Assembly (NCBI RefSeq): GCF_963678635.1
Contig: NC_087062.1
Location: 86,649,845 to 86,713,844, forward strand
Source: Symsagittifera roscoffensis
Taxonomy: Eukaryota > Xenacoelomorpha > Acoela > Convolutidae
DNA length: 64,000 bases
Direction: 5' to 3'
The translations under genes and the position numbers were made by a program. How positions within the stretch are numbered: the stretch's first letter is position 1; each line of letters opens with the position of its first letter. Positions 56,935 to 64,000 of the stretch are shown here, piece by piece. The notes below the pieces were generated by a model that worked only from the letters and a program-made list of their open reading frames with translations, made no database searches and was not told the origin of the DNA.

Positions 56935-58320
56935 AGTTAAAAAAAGAGTCAATGAACGTAAGCAAACAGAATAAAAGCTGACTTGTTTTTTTTAAAAAAC
57001 CTTAATTTTCAAAATTCAAAGGAAAACATAGCCAACAGACAGTTGAATAAGAGTCATGAAGGCAAAGAAATAGAACTGACTTGTTTTAAGAAAAAACTTC
57101 AATTTTCAAATTTCAAGAAAAAACAGACGCACTTAAAGCACTTAGAATTTCTAGAACAATTTAAGATTGGTACTTTTGAGATAAAATTAACCCAATTTGA
57201 GAAAACTGGATCAATAGGTAAAATTTTTCTTCCACTGGGAAATCTGAACATTAGAACCCTTTTTCGAAACTAGAAGTTGATTACGTTTTTCGAGACCTAT
57301 ACACTTTAGCTGTTCGATAGTGGAGCCTACCTTTTAACGAAGGAAATTAACTGAATTTAAAAAGAAATAAAAAGACAAATAGCAAAAAATCAAATTTGAT
57401 CGTGAACATATTATAAATTTTTCCTGAAAAATAAAAACAAACAACTAAACTCACCAAGACTTATAAAAGAGGATTCACTACTCGATTGGCTCTAAAATCA
57501 TATGGTCTTAATGCTGTTTTAATTTCAAGAACACTTTATGAATGATTGACACTTGATAAAATTAACTCAATCTGAGAAATCTGGATCAAGTTTTTTTCCG
57601 CTTGAAAATTTTACAAGTAAAAAAAGAATATCCACTTTCAACTTGAAGTCGATCACGTTTTTGGGACCTTTGCTGTTCGATAGTGGAGTCAAACCGCGAA
57701 AAATCAAATTTGAGCGTGAACATATTAGACGTGAACATGTTTGTGATTGTAGATTGAATATGCAAAAATGGTAGCAATAATATCCACTTTCAACTTGAAG
57801 TCGATCACGTTTTTGGGACCTTTGAGGTTCAATAAAGGAGTCAAACCGCGAAAAATCAAATTTGAACGTGAACATATTTTAAACCTTTCCTGAAAAACAA
57901 ACAAAACAAAAAACTCACCAAGACTTATATAAGAGGTTTCACTACTTGGATAACTCTAAAATCATATGGCATTAATTTCAAAAACATTTTATGAATGATT
58001 GACACTTGATAAAATTAACTCAATCTGAGAAATCTGGATCAATCGGTAAAGTTTTTTTCCGCTTGGAAATTTTACGAGTAAAAAAATAATATCCAATTTC
58101 AACTTGAAGTTGATCACGTTCTTGGGACCTTTGCTGTTCGATAGTAGAGATTGTCTTCTTTTTGTCAAAATGAATGAACTGAACTTAAGAAATCGAACGT
58201 CGAATTTCGAAAAACCAAACTTCAGCGTGACCAAATTTTAATGTCTTTTCCCTAAGGGGAAAAAACATAATAATTTGGTCACACTGAAAAAAAAATCATC
58301 ATGACCCATAGAAGTGACTT
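56935..58320. repeat. cluster of P modules with local tandem duplication
   Basis: At least four partial or complete P modules follow one another. The segment TATCCACTTTCAACTTGAAG...GGACCTTTG recurs at 57629, 57781 and 58090. TATA-like boxes are at 57465 (GACTTATAAAAGAG) and 57920 (GACTTATATAAGAGG). Arg/Phe-rich minus-strand frames here (57567-57875, 57586-57777) repeat with the DNA and are not genes. Confidence 0.75.
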
Positions 58321-60714
58321 CATTGCGTTCATTGAAATTTAAAAAGGGATTTTCACTATTAAATGGCTCTGTGCATGATCAAAACTCAACGCTTTCACAC
58401 TCATTTTTTATACTTGACTCTTTCACATCAGCCGATATTTTCAGCATGGCTGACAACGATAAAAGGGTGCTAACGTATAGCCTGCTTATGGAAGTCAGCC
58501 TCATATTTAGTTTACATCAAATTAAAACTGCATGTTGCGCAGCGCGAAAATTCTGTCAATTTTGACTGAATTTTAATTCTACAAGAGTACGTGGAACTGA
58601 AGTGCTAAAATGGCAGATTAAGATGGTGCAATCTACGTGCTTCAAATTCTCAATTATCATCAAAATTACTACCATTTTTCAACCGGTGCGTGGTGGACTA
58701 CGCGCCATTAAATAAAAACTGTTTTAAATAAGTTGACGTCATTTTCGCGTTAGTGCATTTAAACGCGCTGTTTTTGTTCATAACACCGTCTTATCATTTC
58801 TCAGCTAAGTAAAATGTTGAGTTACAATCACAAACCTAATAAGGAATATCTCATCTGCTTTCAAACTTTCTGGTCTTCCTTGACGACGCGAAAGTTTAAT
58901 TCAGTCTAAATTAATTATTTCTTTGCACGATGAGCGTAGCATGAAAAACTCCAGCAAAGTACTCCATCAAAAGAAGAAAAGAAGGAACATAAACAGGAAA
59001 GGATTGGATTGAGTATGACGGGAGATGCAATTGGTGTAGGATGTTGGGGGGGGGGGGGGGGGGGGGGAGTTGGATTTATGTCAAATCGGAAAGCCTTCCG
59101 TTTATACGGCTAAAATGAAGGCACATAAATCAGCTGAAGGGCTCCTCTTATCACAGGAAGCGGATTCCCCAGATTAATTATGTTTCATTTTCAGTACAGC
59201 GTTTTCACATTTGCTACCATTTTTGGTTGAATTAAACAATTTTGGCTGCGTTCGGTGAAAAAAATAATTCTCAACAGTTAAGAGATTTATTTTTCTTTGC
59301 GCAACTTGAGCATCGTTTATAAAGATTTTTTGAAGGTCCAGAAAACTGATTTTTATTCTTAGCGAGATCGGTGTACAAAAATGTTAAGAAAAGTACATGC
59401 TAGTATTTAATTGTTCGCTCGTTCAATTTGAACTTGGGTGATGAGGGATCTCTTCTAGGATTAATCAGCCTCGCAAGGAGGAGCATCAAATGAATCCATG
59501 GCTACTACAGTGAATATGAAAAAGAAAATTGCCTTTTCACTGCTCAGTGGCCGAAAACATTATGAATAATGATGAACGCCGTAAAAACTGTAAAAAGCAC
59601 ATCTTGTCTACAATTTTGAGGAAATGAAAAATTACTTTCCTCTACTTATTTCTTCCCTAAAGAGACCGCGGTAAAACTTTTTTGGTGCGGCATAAGTTGA
59701 CTTGGCGTTCATTTATGCCCAGCAAGTTTTAAAACATGTCACCCTAGCAGAAAAACTCCTATACCTGCAGTGGGAAGCATTAGAGTTCCGATATAATGGA
59801 ACTAATCAAAATGGACACAAGGCGACAGCTCGAATAGATTAAGGACGCCATAAAAACACTCTGCATACGACATCTTGTGACATTTAAATTGCAATTAAAA
59901 CTGTAGTCATTATCATTATTTTTTTTCAAAGTACTTTCGGTGCCTGAAGTGACGCAATCTACCGATTACCGCCACACGTTTTAGATGAAAACATCATTGT
60001 CATCAAAAAGTATTTCGTCAATCGCAAAAGCAACGCGTAATCTCAGGACATGATATGAGTTATTTTTTTTAGCTCGCAAGAACAACATGAAAGCAGCCAC
60101 GCTCGTATCTTTGGTTGCCTTGCTAAGCGAAGTAATACAATTTAACTCATGAAAAATTAAGCAGAAAAAAAAACACGAAAATTACATTATTGAAGAAATG
60201 AAGCATTGAAGCTGAAAATCATTACGGCAGATCCCTGTATCAATTCCTATTTATTTTTTATAAAACAAAGAACTGTACATCAACGACTAAAAATATAAAT
60301 ACAATGCAATCAAGTATACATTTAGTATACCATAAACAGACTATATATACATCCTACCATGCATTTAACAAATTTTCCAGAATTGGGATTCATTTTGAGG
60401 AAAAACCAAACAGATGATTTCCTGGAGTTATTGCAATTATCAATAAATCATAGCAATACTAGAAATTCAAAAAGATCACTCGAACCAATCCCATTTTGCG
60501 CGGCGTCAATGCCAGGTGAATGCCGCATAAATTAGTACTCACTAGACAGTGAAAAGAAAAAATATAGGATGCTTGAATAAACAACCAAGCAGTAAGTAAA
60601 CAACCTAGAAAACAGTCAGGCCAGTAGGCAAACAAATTTACCGACTACTATTTTTCGAGCAGTTTTAGCAATAACAACATACCAAATTACTTCCGGTAAA
60701 TATAAAGCGACTTC
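58321..60714. other. noncoding stretch, no gene recognised
   Basis: AT-rich, largely free of the modules on either side. A plus-strand 83-codon frame at 58314-58565 has no motif. It may contain unseen upstream exons of the minus-strand gene; I could not find a MADS-box-like sequence. Includes the G22 run at 59046. Confidence 0.35.
59046..59067 (+). repeat. G22 homopolymer
   Basis: Twenty-two consecutive G. Strong G-quadruplex potential and a likely place of length error in the assembly. Confidence 0.9.
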
Positions 60715-61065
60715 TTTCTCAGAACATACCCAACAGACAGTTGGAAAAAAGTCAAATAACACCAGTCAATAGGCAACGTTTTTTATTTTACTAGGATAAT
60801 CCGAAAATTAAAACACTTTCGAAAATAGAGGTCGATCACGCATTTCGTGAAATTAGCACTTTCACTGTTCCACAGGAGAGCTTGCCTTCCTTTTGACAAA
60901 GGAAATGAACTGAACTCAAAAAATAATCAAAAGTCAAACCGCAAAAAAAAATAAATTTAAGCCTGAACAAATTGTAAGACTTTTCCTGAAAAAATGGCAA
61001 AAAAACGCGACCTGTATAAGAGCCTGAACAACTTTCATCGACTCTTAAACAGCAGAAGTAAATCA
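60715..61065. repeat. TATA-bearing repeat module P joined to a tRNA-like unit
   Basis: Order: ACATACCCAACAGACAG, GGTCGATCACGCATTTCGTG, CTGTTCCACAGGAGAG, AAGTCAAACCGC, GCGACCTGTATAAGAG, TTTCATCGACTCTTAA. It continues without a break into the body of the tRNA-Pro-like copy at 61204 (minus strand), showing P and the tRNA-like head belong to one longer repeat. Confidence 0.7.
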
Positions 61066-61203
61066 AAACATGAAAAGCAACTACAATATACATTACCTAC
61101 AGCAAAAAAAGACTATCTTACGATGTGGCAACTAAGCCGACAAAACATATAAATAAGAAGCTGAATTTTTTGAAATGCAATATTTTCGATTTGAAAAAAA
61201 AAA

Positions 61204-61280
61204 CAGGTCCTGTCAGATGCGAAACCAGGACCTTTGCTATCCCAGGCGTATTCGTTACCTCCAAACCAAATGTGCCACAG
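61204..61280 (-). repeat. tRNA-Pro-like SINE head, copy 3, followed by T10
   Basis: Minus strand: ATTTGGTTTGGAGGTAACG, ATACGCCTGGGATAGC, CTGGTTTCGCATCTGAC, CAGGACCTGTTTTTTTTTT. AGGTCCTG and CAGGACCT form a perfect 8-bp stem over the B-box region. The T-run at the end is a potential polymerase III terminator. Confidence 0.7.
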
Positions 61281-61380
61281 AAAAGAAATCATTTATGAAC
61301 CGAACCTCAATTTACCACTTCTAAATTTTGACTTTTCTGTGAACAAAGTTATTTACGGGAAAAAAGCCTAGTAATTCTTT

Positions 61381-61410
61381 GCAATACCCTTGCTTATGGC
61401 AAGGGTAATA
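61381..61410 (+). repeat. hairpin motif C variant
   Basis: ACCCTTGC-TTATG-GCAAGGGT, arms nearly perfect, with the same upstream phrase as the copy at 48217. Confidence 0.65.
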
Positions 61411-61530
61411 ATTTCGATTTTAATCAAGTATTTTTTTATCAATTTTGCGCAAATACTTCAAAAAACGCTTCGCAAGGTTTTTCTGTCAGTCTTCGCAATG
61501 TTTGTGTTCGCAATTTTTGGAGCACAATTA

Positions 61531-61558
61531 AACACAGAGGCGAAGCTGCATTTCCCAA
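61531..61558 (-). repeat. hairpin motif S (copy at 61.5 kb)
   Basis: AACACAGAGGCGAAGCTGCA then TTTCCCAAAACAAGC; second arm mutated. It is the right-most copy. Confidence 0.55.
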
Positions 61559-62284
61559 AACAAGCGAGAAAACAGCAAAAATATCTCTACAAACAAAAAA
61601 TTGAAGAAAAGAAAAATAAGCCATAAAAAATGAAACTTTTGCCGAAAACGAACCAACGATCTGTTGATTAAAGATTAGCAGTCTCATGTCCTCGCTTATC
61701 AATGTGCAAACAGCAGCCACCAATAAAACGTTGAAAGGGTTAATTGAGCCTGGGAAAACGAAAACTTGGATGTGTCACCAACCTAGAATAGAAACGCCGA
61801 CCTGTGATTAGGAGTCTCACGTTCTCATTAAAAAAAAACTAGCAACCAAAAGAGCAGATAACTGATAATCTTCAATTGCCAATAATGCTATACAGCAAAA
61901 GTGCCACCAAATGAGCACTTCTATTTGGAACTCGCTCTAATATTAGAAACAAAGAAAGGGTTAAAATATTACAAACAAAGAAAGGGTTTTACACTTCAAC
62001 AAAGTTTTTCAAAATTTTACTAAAACTAATACGCCGCTTTTTTCCTCAATGAGCCACCAAAGCGTGAAGTCATTTTCTCACAAAAAAAAACAAAAACAGT
62101 TATTTTTTTTACCAAGTTCACAGTTATTTTGAGCAAATTTTGACATGTATATACAGGTTTGCGGAATTTTTCACCTTCGAAAGTCGAATTCTGTCCTTGT
62201 GCTTTTCTTTCGTTGCATCATAAAAACAGCTCTACCCAAAAAATGAGTTTGAACGATTAAACGATCTCCATGCTAACCGATCTC
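61559..62284. other. noncoding, repeat-derived
   Basis: Includes weak tRNA-like pieces on the minus strand near 61660-61700 and 61775-61820 (GTGAGACTCCTAATCACAGG) and a segment (AGTGCCACCAAATGAGCACT) shared with 52240-52270. No gene recognised. Confidence 0.4.
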
Positions 62285-62560
62285 AAAATTTTTCTGAAGG
62301 CGCCTTAGACGCCAATACATGCTAATTTTGAGAGGGAAAGGCGCGCCGAAAAAAACGCAATTTTCGGTCAAAATTTTCCAAAAAAAAGGCCTAATAACGT
62401 CAATTTAAGCCTTTTTTTTCAGAAAATTGTCTGCGGCGAAGAAAACTTTCTCATAAGATGATCTTTATACTGTTTTGAGAGCTGGAAAAATTAAATTTAG
62501 TCCTACTAAAAAGGTCTTTAGAAATCCCCTCACTCGAGAAAAATATAGATCCACACCTGC
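62285..62560. mobile_element. hAT-like MITE fragment
   Basis: Contains GAAGGCGCCTTAGACGCC, GCGCGCCGAAAAAAACGC, poly-A/T tracts and GTCTGCGGCGAAGAAAA in the same order as the elements at 1544 and 63480-63808. It ends TATAGATCCACACCTG, a degraded inverted end. The left end is not located. Confidence 0.55.
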
Positions 62561-63075
62561 AACCTATATATAAGAAGATAAATTCACCTTCGTTAAAAGC
62601 TGACACTTTCGGATCACCCGTACCTATCACCACCACTACCACATTCCCCTCGCCCATCACTTGGATAACCAACATTCATTTTGGATAATCAACAGTATAA
62701 AATATCTTTTACACATGAAAAGTTTTCCCAAGCATCTAATTTTGCGCGCTTGTTTGATTCACGTTTGAAATACGGTGGACCACTTAGGAGGGAGGGGGAG
62801 ATTGTACGGTTGGTTCCAAAAAGCATAAATTTATTTCCTGTTTGCTGCAAACATGTCACTGCTTATTCCTTATTGTGTAGTTTTGCATTTGACAGGAAAA
62901 ACAGCTTCGGTTTCTGTTCGAGATTTGAATCTCAGATTTCTACTTTTGACATATTAGCACCTATTTAAACATGAAAAAAGGTTGTTAAATCGTATTTACA
63001 AAAATGGAGAAATATCAATAAAGAAATTCTTCCAAATTGCAATAGAGGGTCTTTCAAAATGTTACCAAAATTAAA
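62561..63075. other. noncoding, nothing recognised
   Basis: Short motif-free frames only (62681-62968). Confidence 0.35.
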
Positions 63076-63816
63076 CGCCAGCTCAGGGGAGGATTCAGGA
63101 TGGCCACAGTGTCTGAGAAGCCGCGGTCACTGAAGGCACCGATACTTGCACTGATGAAAATACATAGAAGCACTGATATTTTTTTTTGAAAAAATTGCCT
63201 TTTTTTTTTGGTTTTTTGACCCAACTTTTTTTTATTGGTCCAACTCATTGGTTAATTTCTTTTGCCCCAACCAATTTCTTCTTCTCAGAGCTGCTCATTA
63301 TAACTAGAAAACTTATACTGTGTAACCCTGCTTAGATTTTTGATTTTGAACGATTCAATAAAGAAGCGCGATGAAAAAAAACTGGTGTCACAGATATTCA
63401 TTTGTTGGCACTGATGGCACTGACAGATCACGCTTCGCACTGATTTGGCAATGACTGAACTGATACCGTGGCCACCCTGGGATTTAGGAAGAGGGCAGAC
63501 GCCCCACCTCCTCAGGGATTTGAAACGCTCACCAACCAAAAAGTCCCCCTTTGGTATTATTTTATGACATCCATTTTAGGCCGACCAACCCTGAAATTTT
63601 TCTACATGCGCCAAAATATACTTATTTTGAATGGGAGCGTGCGCCGAAAAAACGCAGTTTTTCGGTAAAACGTTTCGAAAAGTACCCAAAAACTGATTTT
63701 TTTAATCCTTTTATTTTTAAAAATTAGCCTGCGGCGCAGTAATTTTCGGTCACAATAGGGTCTTTATACTCTTCTGGGAGTGCACGGTAAATCCTAGATC
63801 TGCCCCTGCGCCAGTT
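63076..63816. mobile_element. outer hAT-type MITE, interrupted by a second MITE
   Basis: The element is 63084-63808. Its left end CAGGGGAGGATT continues after the inner insertion as TAGGAAGAGGG; the right end on the other strand is CAGGGGCAGATCTAGGATTT. Flanks CGCCAGCT (63076-63083) and CGCCAGTT (63809-63816) match at 7 of 8 positions, a good 8-bp hAT duplication. Without the inner element it is about 340 bp. The interior shares GCGCCGAAAAAACGCAG and GCCTGCGGCGCAGTAATTTT with other family members in the window. Confidence 0.8.
63096..63479. mobile_element. inner hAT-like MITE nested in the outer one
   Basis: Ends CAGGATGGCCACAGTGTC and, on the other strand, CAGGGTGGCCACGGTATC (15 of 18 agree). 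Host GGATT occurs on both sides (63091-63095 and 63480-63484). Subterminal parts carry repeated GCACTGA-type motifs in both orientations. The short 5-base flank duplication leaves the superfamily less sure than for the outer element. Confidence 0.75.
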
Positions 63817-64000
63817 ACTTCTTCAATGAGTCAATGAATGATGTTTTCAAAACCATGACCAATATAAAACTTTTGGGTGTCAGCCTTATCACTTTTTTGG
63901 TTTTCGGGCGCCGCGCATTTAGAATTCCCAGTGAGAGCCGGAAACGTTAGGAGGATCTAACACTCTTTGTAAAACTGTCACACACGCGGACAAGGGCGAC
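63817..64000. other. noncoding to the end of the window
   Basis: Nothing recognised in the last ~180 bases. Confidence 0.35.

Noticed and set aside
57567-57875. 102-codon minus-strand frame with internally repeated FSRFDS-like segment
   Set aside because: The peptide repeat simply mirrors the tandemly duplicated P module.
58314-58565. 83-codon plus-strand frame
   Set aside because: No domain or splice context; begins within the P-module cluster.
1-64000. CRISPR array, operon, ribosome-binding sites, phage or bacterial mobile elements
   Set aside because: No regularly spaced short repeats, no Shine-Dalgarno pattern, long AT-rich noncoding DNA and spliced exons; the window is eukaryotic.

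Overview
This window looks like nuclear DNA of an animal: strongly AT-rich, gene-poor, intron-containing and packed with transposable elements. There are no operons or bacterial signals. The coding sequence points to a metazoan: a PARP12/PARP13-type CCCH-WWE-PARP protein, a PLAC8-family membrane protein, and a multi-exon Ser/Asn/Gln-rich transcription-regulator-like protein on the minus strand. I cannot name the species; the repeat load and MULE/FLYWCH, hAT and Helentron-like elements fit a marine invertebrate, which is inference.

Layout. 1-7.7 kb: the PARP-like gene (2045-4478, +) between small DNA transposons: a hAT-type MITE with a perfect 8-bp target duplication (1544-1951), a fold-back MITE (5534-6155) and Helentron/HINE-like copies (691-1072, 7164-7701). 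12-14.2 kb: a third HINE-like copy carrying a 1.64-kb MULE with a transposase remnant. 15.2-23.2 kb: three head-to-tail copies of a ~2.9-kb unit, the third with deletions. 24-27.7 kb: minisatellites around the PLAC8-like gene (26103-26873, +) and a possible converging minus-strand terminal exon (26986-27051). 29.4-62 kb: a mosaic of dispersed repeats in which tRNA-like SINE heads and a GAAGC/GCTTC hairpin motif recur, all in one orientation. Within it lie a strand-asymmetric block with interrupted minus-strand reading frames (33.9-37.0 kb), a ~1.45-kb direct duplication (37.0-38.5 and 39.3-41.4 kb) whose second copy holds a MULE-derived insertion, and four phase-compatible minus-strand exons (54049 down to 46387) encoding the C-terminal 575 residues of a low-complexity regulator, possibly MEF2-like. 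62-64 kb: hAT-type MITEs, one nested inside another.

The genes do not form a pathway. The PARP-like protein is plausibly in RNA or virus response, the PLAC8-like protein is a membrane protein, and the minus-strand gene is nuclear. The most informative signals are structural: two MULE insertions each have an unoccupied paralogous site in the window; a MITE sits within another MITE; three long tandem units differ in age; and tRNA-like and hairpin modules point one way across about 32 kb, the sense direction of the minus-strand gene.
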